Assembly: GCF_030817075.1 (NCBI RefSeq)
Contig: NZ_JAUSYU010000001.1
Location: 620,001 to 684,000, forward strand
Origin: Arthrobacter sp. V1I9
Lineage (GTDB): Bacteria; Actinomycetota; Actinomycetes; Actinomycetales; Micrococcaceae
Reading direction: 5' to 3'
Length of the DNA stretch: 64,000 nucleotides
Within the stretch, counting starts at the first letter, position 1. Every line of letters starts with the position of its first letter. Positions 15,958-24,137 of this stretch are shown here, piece by piece. A model generated the notes under the pieces. The model was not told the origin of the DNA and searched no databases. It worked only from the letters and a program-made list of their open reading frames with translations. The position numbers and the translations under genes were made by a program.

Positions 15958-17418
15958 GTGCCTCAAAGTACCCCCACAGATCTGCAGAACAACACGGCAC
16001 CATCCACCGCCGTCGACCCCACCCTCAGCGCCGAGGGTTACAGCAAGACCCTGGGCAGGCGCCACGTCACCATGATCGCGATGGGCGGCGCCATCGGCGT
16101 CGGCCTGTTCATGGGTGCCGGCGGCCGCCTCGCCTCCACCGGCCCGGCCCTGATTTTCTCCTACGCCATTGCCGGCGTCATCGCCTACCTGCTGATGCGG
16201 GCACTGGGCGAGCTCATCATGTACCGCCAGACCTCCGGCTCGTTCGTGAGCTACGCCGGTGAGATGTTCGGCAAAAAGGGCGCGTTCCTGTCCGGCTGGA
16301 TGTATTTCATTAACTGGGGCATGACCGGCATCGCCGAACTGATCGCCATCGGGCTCTACTTCCAGTTCTTCTTCCCCAACGTCCCCGTGGAAGCCTCGGC
16401 CATCGCCGCACTGGCCCTCCTGGTGGCCGTCAACCTGCTGAGCGTCAAGGCGTTCGGTGAGTTCGAGTTCTGGGCCTCCTGCCTCAAGGTTGGTGCCATC
16501 CTGATCTTCCTGGTGGTGGGCACCTTTATGGTGGTCACCAACGCCCAGGTGGGCGACGGCAACGCCTCGGTGGCCAACCTCTTTGCAGCCGAAGGCGGAA
16601 TGTTCCCCAAGGGCGCACTGGTCATGGTCCTGGTCCTCAACGCCGTGATCTTCGCCTACAACGGCATCGAACTGGTGGGCATCACCGCCGGCGAGATGCA
16701 GAACCCGGAACGCGAAGTGCCCAAGGCAATCCGCGCCGTCGTGCTCCGCATCGTGGTGTTCTACGTTGGTTCCGTGACCCTGCTGGCCATGCTCCTGCCG
16801 TCGGACCAGTACGTGGCGGGCACGTCCCCGTTCGTCACCGTGTTCGGCCAGATGGGCCTCGCCTGGGTGGGCGACGTGATGAACATGATCGTGATCACCG
16901 CCGCCCTGTCCTCGTGCAACTCGGGCCTGTACTCGATCGGCCGCGTGTTCCGCACCATGGCCAACAACGGCCACGCCCCGCAGTGGCTGACCCGGATGTC
17001 CCGCCGCCACGTCCCGTACGCAGCCATCCTCGCCATCGCGGCGTTCTACCTGGTGGGCATCATGCTGAACATCTGGCTGGGTGGCTCGCACGCGTTTGAC
17101 CTGGCGCTGAACACTGCCTCGATCGGCGTGATTTTCACCTGGGGTGCCATCTTCGCCAGCCAGATCGCGCTGCGCCACAAGAAGGGCGTCACGTCCAGCC
17201 TGCCGATGCCCGGTTCGCCCTGGACCAGCTGGGCCGGCCTGATCGCCCTGCTCGCCATCACGGTACTGATCGGTTTCGACACCATGACCAGCAAGTCCGG
17301 TGAGGTGTTCTACCTGGGCCTTTGGACCCTGGCCACCATCCCGTTCTTCGCAGTGGTCCTGTGGCTGGGCTGGCAGAAGGTCAAGAACAACGAGCCCAAG
17401 AACGCGCTCTACAGCTAG
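15958..17418 (+). CDS. Amino acid permease (APC superfamily, AAT family)
   Basis: A 486-residue permease with about twelve membrane helices. The family signature appears at the first helix (MIAMGGAIGVGLFMGAGGRLASTGP), with ALGELIMYRQTSGSFVSYA next and the conserved AYNGIELVGITAGEMQNPER in the middle. This places it with the D-serine/D-alanine/glycine (CycA), GABA and asparagine transporters; the exact substrate is not decided by sequence. GTG 15958 was chosen because AAGGAA lies 5 bases upstream and the protein then starts with a normal polar N-terminus; the frame stays open further upstream, into the leader. An RNA hairpin precedes it and a strong terminator follows. Confidence 0.9.
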   Translation: MPQSTPTDLQNNTAPSTAVDPTLSAEGYSKTLGRRHVTMIAMGGAIGVGLFMGAGGRLASTGPALIFSYAIAGVIAYLLMRALGELIMYRQTSGSFVSYAGEMFGKKGAFLSGWMYFINWGMTGIAELIAIGLYFQFFFPNVPVEASAIAALALLVAVNLLSVKAFGEFEFWASCLKVGAILIFLVVGTFMVVTNAQVGDGNASVANLFAAEGGMFPKGALVMVLVLNAVIFAYNGIELVGITAGEMQNPEREVPKAIRAVVLRIVVFYVGSVTLLAMLLPSDQYVAGTSPFVTVFGQMGLAWVGDVMNMIVITAALSSCNSGLYSIGRVFRTMANNGHAPQWLTRMSRRHVPYAAILAIAAFYLVGIMLNIWLGGSHAFDLALNTASIGVIFTWGAIFASQIALRHKKGVTSSLPMPGSPWTSWAGLIALLAITVLIGFDTMTSKSGEVFYLGLWTLATIPFFAVVLWLGWQKVKNNEPKNALYS

Positions 17419-17435
17419 CACCTGAGCAGTACGAC

Positions 17436-17471
17436 GACGGCGGGATCCCCTCGAAGGGGACTCCCGCCGTC
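17436..17471 (+). terminator. Terminator after the permease gene
   Basis: GACGGCGGGA (17436-17445) pairs with TCCCGCCGTC (17462-17471), with an inner CCCC/GGGG stem around TCGAA. It begins 17 bases after the permease stop. The following GGCGTTT has only a short T-run, as is usual for this GC-rich group. Confidence 0.75.
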
Positions 17472-17528
17472 GGCGTTTCCCGGCTCGGGAGGTGGTGCGG
17501 AGCGGCCGGCCGGGGCAAACTGGGGCGT

Positions 17529-18599
17529 GTGAGCGAACCATGGGTGCTGCACGTGGACCTGGACCAGTTCATTGCGGCTGTCGAGGTGCTGCGCCGGCCC
17601 GAACTCGCGGGCAAGGCGGTGATCGTCGGCGGCCGCGGTGATCCGAGTGAGCGCGCGGTGGTTTCCACGGCGTCCTACGAAGCCAGGGCGTACGGCGTCG
17701 GCTCGGGAATGCCGCTGCGCATCGCCGCACGAAAAGTGCCCGACGCCGTCATCCTGCCCGTCGACCAGGACGCCTACCTCGCTGCGTCCGAGGAAGTCAT
17801 GGCGGTGCTGCACTCGCAGCCGGGCGCTACGGTGCAGGTGCTCGGGTGGGATGAAGCGTTTGTTGGTGTGCAGACGGAGGATCCGGAGGCCTACGCCCGG
17901 CAGCTGCAGCACGCGGTCCTGAAGCAGACCCGGCTGCACTGCAGCGTCGGGGTCGGGGATACTTTGGTCCGCGCCAAGGTAGCGACAACCTTCGGCAAGC
18001 CCGCTGGCGTCTTCCGGCTCACGGAAGACAACTGGCTCGACGTGATGGGCAACCGGCCGACGATCGAGCTGTGGGGCGTGGGAACGAAGGTGTCGCGCCG
18101 TCTTGCCAAGCTTGGGGTCGGGACCGTTGCCGAGCTGGCAGCGTCCAGTCCTGATGACCTGGTTCCCGAGTTCGGCCCAAAGATGGGTCTCTGGTATGCC
18201 CAGCTAGGGCGGGGCGACGGCGCGCGGATCGTCGATGACACGCCCTGGGTAGCCCGCGGGCACAGCCGGGAAACCACCTTCCAGCGCGATCTGACGGAAC
18301 CCGCGCAGATTTACGACGCCGTCAAAGAGTTGGCGGCGCGCGTCCTGGAGGATGTCGCTGCCGAGGGGCGGCCGGTGGTCGGACTAACGCTCAAAGTCCG
18401 CTACGCCCCGTTTTTCACCAAGACGTATGCCCGAAAGATCCCCGAGACCTCGGATCCCGCGGAAGTGCTCGACCGGACCCTTGAGCTTGTGGCCAAGATT
18501 GAACCGGATCGCCCCATCCGGCTCCTGGGGCTGCGGGCCGAGATGACCATGCCCGAAGACTCCCGGCAGGGGCATACCCCCACCCGCAGCGGCTGGTGA
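17529..18599 (+). CDS. dinB: Y-family DNA polymerase (DinB2-like) without an aromatic steric gate
   Basis: A 356-residue translesion DNA polymerase. The first catalytic motif is HVDLDQFIAAVE (Asp10, Asp12), followed by YEARAYGVGSGMPL, and the second metal-binding pair is WDEAFVG (Asp108, Glu109). A helix-hairpin-helix (VGTVAELAASSPDDL) and a little-finger domain follow. The residue after Phe14, which in E. coli DinB is the steric gate Phe13, is Ile15 here. Mycobacterium smegmatis DinB2 likewise has a non-aromatic residue (Leu14) there and uses ribonucleotides readily. GTG 17529 was chosen because the motif then starts at the usual distance and a CAAACT box lies 7 bases upstream. The C-terminus has no obvious beta-clamp motif. 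Confidence 0.88.
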   Translation: MSEPWVLHVDLDQFIAAVEVLRRPELAGKAVIVGGRGDPSERAVVSTASYEARAYGVGSGMPLRIAARKVPDAVILPVDQDAYLAASEEVMAVLHSQPGATVQVLGWDEAFVGVQTEDPEAYARQLQHAVLKQTRLHCSVGVGDTLVRAKVATTFGKPAGVFRLTEDNWLDVMGNRPTIELWGVGTKVSRRLAKLGVGTVAELAASSPDDLVPEFGPKMGLWYAQLGRGDGARIVDDTPWVARGHSRETTFQRDLTEPAQIYDAVKELAARVLEDVAAEGRPVVGLTLKVRYAPFFTKTYARKIPETSDPAEVLDRTLELVAKIEPDRPIRLLGLRAEMTMPEDSRQGHTPTRSGW

Positions 18600-18628
18600 C
18601 TCGCTCCAATGGTTGGGCGGGCAAACAG

Positions 18629-18662
18629 AACGGCGGCGGATCCCTCGAGATCCGCCGCCGTT
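18629..18662. terminator. Bidirectional terminator between dinB and csbD-like gene
   Basis: A perfect 14-bp stem, AACGGCGGCGGATC (18629-18642) with its complement at 18649-18662, around a CCTCGA loop, lies between two convergent genes. The right arm ends in GTTTCG and the left begins with AGAAC, so it could act in both directions. Confidence 0.8.
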
Positions 18663-18711
18663 TCGCTCTGTCACAGCCCGCCTGGTTCAGCCGGACTGCC
18701 GCAGGAAGAGG

Positions 18712-18888
18712 CTAGTCGCGCTTGAACTCGTCCTTGACGCTTTCGCCGACCTTCTTGGCGTCGGCCTTGACCTGGTCGGTCTGGCCCTCAGCCTTGAGGC
18801 GGTCATTGTCGGTGGCGTTGCCGGTGGCTTCCTTGGCCTTGCCGCCGAAATCTTCTGCTGCGTTACTGATCTTGTCTCCGAGGCCCAT
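18712..18888 (-). CDS. CsbD-family stress protein
   Basis: A 58-residue hydrophilic protein starting MGLGDKISNAAEDFGGKAKEA and ending VKDEFKRD. The pattern KISNAAEDFGGKAKEATGN followed by DRLKAEGQ is that of CsbD-like proteins, a family induced by general or stationary-phase stress in Bacillus and common in Actinobacteria. A strong AGGAGG Shine-Dalgarno sequence lies 9 bases before the ATG. The biochemical role of the family is unknown. The gene converges with dinB. Confidence 0.9.
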   Translation of the reverse strand: MGLGDKISNAAEDFGGKAKEATGNATDNDRLKAEGQTDQVKADAKKVGESVKDEFKRD

Positions 18889-19028
18889 GGTGGTGGCCTC
18901 CTTTCGTTTCCGTTGATCAAACAGTGCTTTTTCACACTAACACGAAGCTTGCTTACTAATTCAAGTCCGGTATTTCCCCCCTGGAGGGGCGCCTGTTGAT
19001 TGTCCGCGCCCGCAGCTAGGCTCAAAAC

Positions 19029-19490
19029 ATGGACCACAGCATCAGCCTCACCCAGCACATCAACGCGTCCCCGGAAAGGGTCTGGTCCGTCATCACGGAC
19101 ATCCCCGGCTCGGCGGCAACGTTGTCCGGAGTGGACTCCGTGCAGCTTCTCACCGATGGCCCCTACGGGGAGGGGACGCGCTGGAAGGAGACCCGGAAGA
19201 TGCTGGGCAAATCCGAAACGGTGGAGATGTGGGTGGCCGAAGCGGAGCAGCACAGCAGTACCACCGTCAAGGCTGTCCAGGGCGGCGCGGACTACACCAC
19301 GCGCTTTGGACTGGCCCCTCGCGACGGCGGCACTGACCTCACGCTCACCTTTGGGGCCGAGGTCATCAAGCCGACGTTCGCGAGCCGCCTCATGATGCTG
19401 CTGTTCGGCAGGATGGGCATGGCGGCCACCCGCAAGGCCCTAACAAAGGACCTGACGGAAATCGCTGCCAAGGCAGAGTCGCGTCCATAA
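19029..19490 (+). CDS. SRPBCC family protein (polyketide cyclase/dehydrase-like)
   Basis: A 153-residue START-like fold protein: SISLTQHINASPERVWSVIT at the N-terminus, then YGEGTRWKETRKMLGKSE and TLTFGAEVIKPTFASRL. This layout (ligand-binding helix-grip fold with INASPERVW) is typical of SRPBCC proteins in Actinobacteria; the ligand is unknown. The ATG follows a TAGGCT box (19017-19022) by 6 bases, suggesting leaderless translation. Confidence 0.87.
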   Translation: MDHSISLTQHINASPERVWSVITDIPGSAATLSGVDSVQLLTDGPYGEGTRWKETRKMLGKSETVEMWVAEAEQHSSTTVKAVQGGADYTTRFGLAPRDGGTDLTLTFGAEVIKPTFASRLMMLLFGRMGMAATRKALTKDLTEIAAKAESRP

Positions 19491-19544
19491 TGGCCGGGCG
19501 TCCCTCCCAAAGCCGGTGCCGCCAAAGTCTCTGCGCCCCGGCTC

Positions 19545-20168
19545 ATGCCGGTCCGGCTGGAGAACCTGACGGACCAGCCGGCGGCGGATTTCCGCCGCGG
19601 TGAACGGTACGACGGCGGCCGGTACAGCGGTGCGGAGGCTGACGGTCTCGAATTGAGCGGCACAGACTTCGCGGAGTGCGAGTTCCAAGGGGTTTCCTTC
19701 AACGACACCCAGCTCCGCGGCTCCTCGTTCCGCGACTGCGTCCTGGGCGAGCTGTACGCGCCGGTGTTCAAGGCGGCCCGCTCCAGCTGGCGGGACGTTG
19801 AGTTGCGGAATCCGCGGCTTGGCTCCGCTGAACTGTACGAGGGCGGCTGGCAGTCAGTCCGCATCGACGGTGGCAAGCTGGACTTCCTCAACCTGCGCGG
19901 CGCCAGGCTCGCCGACGTGCTCATCACCGACTGCATCATCAATGAACTTGACCTTGGCTCCGCCGCCGGTACCCGGGTGGCGTTGAAGAACTGCACCGTC
20001 GGTTCCCTCGACCTCCGCGGGGCGAAACTCAAGGACTTCGATATCCGCGGCACGGAGTTCCGCAGCATCAGCGGGCTCGGCAGCATGGCGGGCGTGGTGG
20101 TGGATGAGTACCAGCTGGGCCTCCTCGCGCCCCTGCTTGCCGCGCATCTGGGCGTTACGGTCCTCTAG
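19545..20168 (+). CDS. Pentapeptide repeat protein
   Basis: A 207-residue protein with interrupted pentapeptide repeats: GLELSGTDFAECEFQGVSF, then LRGSSFRDCVLGELYAPVF, then GKLDFLNLRGARLADVLIT and LDLRGAKLKDFDIRGTEF, giving the A(D/N)LXX-type right-handed solenoid. The C-terminal 30 residues (VDEYQLGLLAPLLAAHLG) form a helical cap. Some pentapeptide proteins mimic DNA and protect gyrase (Qnr, MfpA), but nothing here shows that function. The start may be slightly upstream, since no good Shine-Dalgarno sequence is seen at 19545. Confidence 0.85.
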   Translation: MPVRLENLTDQPAADFRRGERYDGGRYSGAEADGLELSGTDFAECEFQGVSFNDTQLRGSSFRDCVLGELYAPVFKAARSSWRDVELRNPRLGSAELYEGGWQSVRIDGGKLDFLNLRGARLADVLITDCIINELDLGSAAGTRVALKNCTVGSLDLRGAKLKDFDIRGTEFRSISGLGSMAGVVVDEYQLGLLAPLLAAHLGVTVL

Positions 20169-20206
20169 GCCCCGGTACCCATAGGACAACCGCCCGTGTA
20201 CTATTT

Positions 20207-20228
20207 ACAGAACGAACGGTCGGTAAGT
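20207..20228 (+). promoter_or_regulatory. TetR-type (PaaR-like) operator upstream of paaJ
   Basis: The 22 bases ending in CGGTCGGTAAGT fit the palindrome reported for Corynebacterium PaaR (ACTNACCGNNCG and its mirror) at all but two defined positions. A TACTAT box (20199-20204) lies just before it, so a bound repressor would cover the transcription start. A closely related site precedes paaZ. Confidence 0.65.
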
Positions 20229-20283
20229 GGGAGTGCTGCCGGCCGCCGATGACAGTGCTGTTTATCGTGTGAAGGGTGTTTCC

Positions 20284-21510
20284 ATGGCTGCAACCGCAGG
20301 TCCGCAGGCTTTCCTCGTTGGCGGGGTCCGAACGCCCGTGGGCAAGTACGGGGGCGCGCTTTCGTCCATCCGCCCCGACGACCTGGCAGCCCTGGTAATC
20401 CGGGAGGCCGTCAACCGGGCCGGGCTGGATCCGGACAGCATCGACGAGGTCATCCTGGGCAACGCCAACGGGGCCGGCGAGGAAAACCGGAACGTCGCAC
20501 GGATGGCCACCATACTCGCCGGGCTGCCCCTCCACATCCCCGGCATCACGGTCAACAGGCTCTGCGCCTCCGGCCTGAGCGCCATCATCCAGGCGAGCCA
20601 CATGATCAAAGCGGGCGCGGCGGACATCGTGATTGCCGGCGGTGTGGAATCCATGAGCCGGGCACCCTGGGTGCAGGAAAAGCCCTCCTCTGCTTTCGCC
20701 AAGCCTGGCCAGATTTTCGATACGTCCATCGGCTGGCGCTTCACCAACCCCCAGTTCCACAAGGGCGAGCTGTCCCGCGACGGAAAAATGACCTACTCCA
20801 TGCCCGAAACGGCCGAAGAAGTGGCCCGCGTGGACGGCATCTCCCGCGAGGACGCCGACGCCTTCGCGGTCCGCTCGCACCAGCGGGCCCTGGACGCCGC
20901 GGCTGCCGGCCGGTTCAAGGACGAGATCGTCGGGGTCACCGTCAAGACCAGGAAGTCCGAGCACGTTGTCGACACGGATGAAGGTCCCCGGGCGGACACC
21001 ACCTTGGACGTCCTCGCCGGCCTGAGGCCGGTCGCGAACGGCGGAACGGTAGTCACGGCCGGCAACTCGTCGTCACTGAACGACGGCGCTTCGGCCATTA
21101 TCGTCGCCTCGGAAGCTGCCATCGAAAGGCTGGGCCTCACGCCCCGAGCCCGGATCATCGACGGCGCCTCGGCCGGCTGCGAGCCCGAAATCATGGGCAT
21201 CGGCCCGGTGCCTGCCACGCAGAAAGTCCTCAAGCGGAGCGGCCTCAGCGTAGGTGACCTGGGCGCCGTCGAACTTAACGAAGCGTTCGCCACGCAGTCC
21301 CTCGCCTGCATCCGCCGGCTGGGCCTGGAACCAGAGATTGTGAATAACGACGGCGGCGCCATCGCTTTGGGGCACCCGCTGGGTTCCAGCGGGGCCCGGA
21401 TCGCCATCACCCTGCTGGGAAGGATGGAGCGGGAGGACGCCCGGGTGGGGCTGGCCACCATGTGTATTGGTGTTGGCCAGGGCACAGCGATGCTGCTGGA
21501 GAAAGTCTGA
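20284..21510 (+). CDS. paaJ: Thiolase of phenylacetate degradation (PaaJ/PcaF type)
   Basis: A 408-residue acetyl-CoA acyltransferase. The acylated cysteine is in NRLCASGLSAI, the catalytic His in NNDGGAIALGHPLGSSGARI and the second Cys in MCIGVGQGTAM. The closing motif is ELNEAFATQSL. It cleaves 3-oxoadipyl-CoA-type products to acetyl-CoA plus succinyl-CoA in the last step of the pathway. ATG 20284 was preferred over the upstream open frame because the protein begins normally there. It is first in a three-gene unit with hydratase and dehydrogenase genes joined by TGATG overlaps, behind a PaaR-like operator. A general FadA role is possible but less likely in this context. Confidence 0.85.
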   Translation: MAATAGPQAFLVGGVRTPVGKYGGALSSIRPDDLAALVIREAVNRAGLDPDSIDEVILGNANGAGEENRNVARMATILAGLPLHIPGITVNRLCASGLSAIIQASHMIKAGAADIVIAGGVESMSRAPWVQEKPSSAFAKPGQIFDTSIGWRFTNPQFHKGELSRDGKMTYSMPETAEEVARVDGISREDADAFAVRSHQRALDAAAAGRFKDEIVGVTVKTRKSEHVVDTDEGPRADTTLDVLAGLRPVANGGTVVTAGNSSSLNDGASAIIVASEAAIERLGLTPRARIIDGASAGCEPEIMGIGPVPATQKVLKRSGLSVGDLGAVELNEAFATQSLACIRRLGLEPEIVNNDGGAIALGHPLGSSGARIAITLLGRMEREDARVGLATMCIGVGQGTAMLLEKV

Positions 21511-22334
21511 TGCCGGGCCCCGTGGACCTGGCAGCGGAGAAGTTCCATGCGCTGCTGGTGGAGGAGCGCAGTGACCGCGTGGTGGTGCTCCTCAACCGTC
21601 CTGAGGTCCGGAACGCCATCGACCAGCAGATGGTGGATGAACTCCACGGAATCTGCACCGCCCTCGAGCAGAACCCGAAGGTGCTGGTCATCGCGGGTGT
21701 GGAGGGCGTGTTTGCCTCCGGGGCTGACATCGGGCAATTGCGCGAGCGGCGCCGGGACGATGCCCTGCAGGGGATCAACTCCAGCATCTTCGTCCGGATC
21801 GCCAGGCTGCCCATGCCGGTGATCGCCGCCCTTGACGGCTACTGCCTGGGTGGCGGGGCCGAGCTCGCCTACGCGGCCGACTTCCGCATCGGCACACCCA
21901 ACGTCCGCATCGGCAACCCGGAAACCGGCCTCGGGATCCTCGCCGCGGCCGGGGCCAGCTGGCGGCTCAGGGAGCTGGTGGGGGAGCCGGTGGCGAAGCA
22001 GATTCTGCTGGCCGGCCGGGTCCTTGGCGCAGAAGAAGCGCTCGCCGTGAACCTCATCACCGAAGTCCACGCGCCGGCGGAGCTCCTGGACGCGGCGCAT
22101 CACCTGGCGGACCGGATTGGCCGCCAGGACCCGCTGGCCGTGCGCATCACCAAGTCCGTGTTCCATGCCCCGGCCGAAGCGCACCCGCTGATCGACCAGC
22201 TGGCCCAGGGCATCCTCTTCGAATCCGAGGCCAAGTTTGATCGGATGCAGAGGTTCCTCGACAAAAACGCCGCCAAGAAGGCTGAAAAGAACACCGGTGC
22301 GAAGGCCGGCAACGAGGCCGGAGAGAAGAACTGA
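21510..22334 (+). CDS. paaF: Enoyl-CoA hydratase of phenylacetate degradation
   Basis: A 274-residue crotonase. The oxyanion-hole segments are FASGADIGQLRE and GYCLGGGAELAYAADFRIG, and the catalytic loop is NPETGLGILAAAGASWRL; the Glu of NPETG is retained, while the second position differs from classic hydratases. The C-terminal tail is Lys/Asn-rich (KNAAKKAEKNTGAKAG). The gene overlaps paaJ (TGATG) and the dehydrogenase downstream in the same way. By context it is the 2,3-dehydroadipyl-CoA hydratase PaaF. The separate isomerase PaaG was not found in the window. Confidence 0.82.
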   Translation: MPGPVDLAAEKFHALLVEERSDRVVVLLNRPEVRNAIDQQMVDELHGICTALEQNPKVLVIAGVEGVFASGADIGQLRERRRDDALQGINSSIFVRIARLPMPVIAALDGYCLGGGAELAYAADFRIGTPNVRIGNPETGLGILAAAGASWRLRELVGEPVAKQILLAGRVLGAEEALAVNLITEVHAPAELLDAAHHLADRIGRQDPLAVRITKSVFHAPAEAHPLIDQLAQGILFESEAKFDRMQRFLDKNAAKKAEKNTGAKAGNEAGEKN

Positions 22335-23206
22335 TGAATACACCGCAACCTGCTTCCGGCCTCCCTTCCCGCGTGGGCGTCCTCGGCGGCGGCCGCATGG
22401 GTGCAGGCATCGCCCACGCCTTCCTGGTCAAGGGCGCGGACGTGCTGGTGATCGAGCGCGACGAGCAGTCAGCCGAAGCTGCCCGGGAGCGGGTTGAATC
22501 CGCCGCCGCCAAGAGCATTGAGCGCGGTGCAGTCGACGCCAACCTGGATGAACTGGTGTCCCGGCTGGCCCTGGGCGTTGATTATGGCGCCTTCAAGGAC
22601 CGGCAGCTGGTGGTCGAAGCCGTGCCGGAGGACTGGGACCTGAAGGTCACCGCGCTTCGCGGCATCGAAGAGCAGCTTTCGGGGGACGCGTACTTGGCAT
22701 CCAACACCTCGTCGCTGTCCGTGAGCGGCCTGGCCAGTGAGCTGGACCGGCCAAGGAACTTCCTCGGACTGCATTTCTTCAACCCGGTTCCTGCCTCCAC
22801 CCTGATCGAGGTGGTGCTCGGAACACGCACGTCTCCCGAACTCGCTGCCGCGGCCAAGGGCTGGGTGGAGGCACTCGGCAAGACCGCCGTCGTCGTCAAT
22901 GACGCTCCAGGCTTTGCGTCCTCAAGGCTGGGCGTTGCCATCGCCCTGGAGGCGATGCGCATGGTGGAGGAGGGGGTGGCCTCTGCCGAGGACATCGACG
23001 CCGCCATGGTCCTGGGGTACAAGCACCCCACCGGGCCGCTGAAAACCACCGACATCGTGGGGCTGGATGTCCGGCTCGGCATTGCCGAATACCTGCATTC
23101 CACGCTGGGTGACCGTTTCGCTCCGCCGCAGATCCTCAAGGACAAGGTGGCCCGGGGTGAACTGGGACGCAAGGCCGGGAAGGGCTTTTTTGACTGGCCC
23201 AGCTAG
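22334..23206 (+). CDS. paaH: 3-hydroxyacyl-CoA dehydrogenase
   Basis: A 290-residue enzyme with an N-terminal Rossmann motif GVLGGGRMGAGIAHAF, the conserved ASNTSSLSVSGLA segment, the catalytic His in LGLHFFNPVP, and the C-terminal domain motif KHPTGPLKTTDIVGLDVRLG ending in RKAGKGFFDW. It oxidises 3-hydroxyadipyl-CoA with NAD. Its ATG overlaps the hydratase stop (TGATG), completing paaJ-paaF-paaH. The gene is followed within 10 bases by a convergent small gene, with no clear terminator. Confidence 0.88.
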   Translation: MNTPQPASGLPSRVGVLGGGRMGAGIAHAFLVKGADVLVIERDEQSAEAARERVESAAAKSIERGAVDANLDELVSRLALGVDYGAFKDRQLVVEAVPEDWDLKVTALRGIEEQLSGDAYLASNTSSLSVSGLASELDRPRNFLGLHFFNPVPASTLIEVVLGTRTSPELAAAAKGWVEALGKTAVVVNDAPGFASSRLGVAIALEAMRMVEEGVASAEDIDAAMVLGYKHPTGPLKTTDIVGLDVRLGIAEYLHSTLGDRFAPPQILKDKVARGELGRKAGKGFFDWPS

Positions 23207-23215
23207 GACAGCGGG

Positions 23216-23449
23216 CTAGTCGAAGAAGCCCACAATGTAGCCGACGAAGTACAGGAGGGACAGCAGGACCACCACCGCGATAGCTGCGATCACCAAGAAC
23301 TGCGTGCTCTTCTTGGTGCCGTGCTCATCATGGCCCTGGGGTCCGGTTGTGGAGGCTTCACCCGGAGGCGTTTCGCCCGGCGGCACTCCGCCTCCCGGCT
23401 CCAGGCCTGTGATCTTGTCGTCCTCCGGATCCGGATTATTTCCTGACAC
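23216..23449 (-). CDS. DUF6480 family small membrane protein
   Basis: A 77-residue protein: a polar Pro/Gly-rich N-terminus (NNPDPEDD, LEPGGGVPPGETPPGEAS), then a single C-terminal membrane helix (FLVIAAIAVVVLLSLLYFVGYIVG). The motif LEPGGGVPPGETPP before one helix is characteristic of the actinobacterial DUF6480 family, whose function is unknown. It is a tail-anchored topology with the polar part probably cytoplasmic. Confidence 0.82.
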   Translation of the reverse strand: MSGNNPDPEDDKITGLEPGGGVPPGETPPGEASTTGPQGHDEHGTKKSTQFLVIAAIAVVVLLSLLYFVGYIVGFFD

Positions 23450-23522
23450 GTTAACTCCCTTGCTCGCGGTCCTGGTGCTTTTCCAGCGTACCGGTCCCGA
23501 TGGTTGGACCTAGGCTGGTGCG

Positions 23523-24131
23523 GTGACCTTCCTTGAACCCCTTACCCTGACCGGCCGGTATGTAACCCTGGAGCCGCTGAATCAGGAGCATCACGACGGC
23601 CTGGTCGACGCTGCGCGCGACGGTGAGTTGTGGCGTCTCTGGTACACGTCCGTGCCGGCTCCTGACGAAATGGAAACCGAAATCCAGCGACGGCTCACCC
23701 TGCAGGAGCAGGGTTCGATGCTGCCGTTCACCACCCGGCTGATCGGCCCAGCCACCGGCGGCCCGGGCAGGATCATCGGGATGACCACCTATATGAATGC
23801 CGACGCCGGCACTCCCCGGGTGGAGATCGGCTCCACCTGGAATGCCGCTTCAGTGCAGGGAACGGGTACGAATCCGGACTCCAAGCTGCTGCTCCTGCAG
23901 CACGCGTTCGAGGTTCTGGGCTGCCCGGCCGTCGAGTTCCGGACGCACTGGCTCAACCACCAGTCGCGCGAGGCCATCGCGCGGCTGGGCGCCAAGCAGG
24001 ACGGCGTGCTCCGCAACCACTCCAGGACGCGGGAGGGCATCCTGCGCGACACCGTGGTGTTCTCCATCCTCGAACACGAATGGCCCATGGTCCGTGCCGG
24101 GCTCGAATACCGGCTGGCCCGGCGGGGGTAG
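23523..24131 (+). CDS. GNAT family N-acetyltransferase
   Basis: A 202-residue protein of the RimJ/RimL-like acetyltransferase group: LTLTGRYVTLEPLNQEHHDGL at the N-terminus, the beta-bulge segment VEIGSTWNAASVQGTG in place of the usual acetyl-CoA loop, and HWLNHQSREAIARLGAKQDGVLRNH toward the C-terminus. These match the DUF-like RimJ subgroup common in Actinobacteria; the substrate is unknown. GTG 23523 follows a TAGGCT box (23511-23516) by 6 bases, which suggests leaderless translation. Confidence 0.88.
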   Translation: MTFLEPLTLTGRYVTLEPLNQEHHDGLVDAARDGELWRLWYTSVPAPDEMETEIQRRLTLQEQGSMLPFTTRLIGPATGGPGRIIGMTTYMNADAGTPRVEIGSTWNAASVQGTGTNPDSKLLLLQHAFEVLGCPAVEFRTHWLNHQSREAIARLGAKQDGVLRNHSRTREGILRDTVVFSILEHEWPMVRAGLEYRLARRG

Positions 24132-24137
24132 GGCGGG

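Noticed and set aside
15913..17541. A 542-codon minus-strand frame across the permease gene.
   Set aside because: It is His/Gln/Asp/Gly-rich in the way typical of antisense frames in GC-rich genes, and the opposite strand encodes a complete permease.
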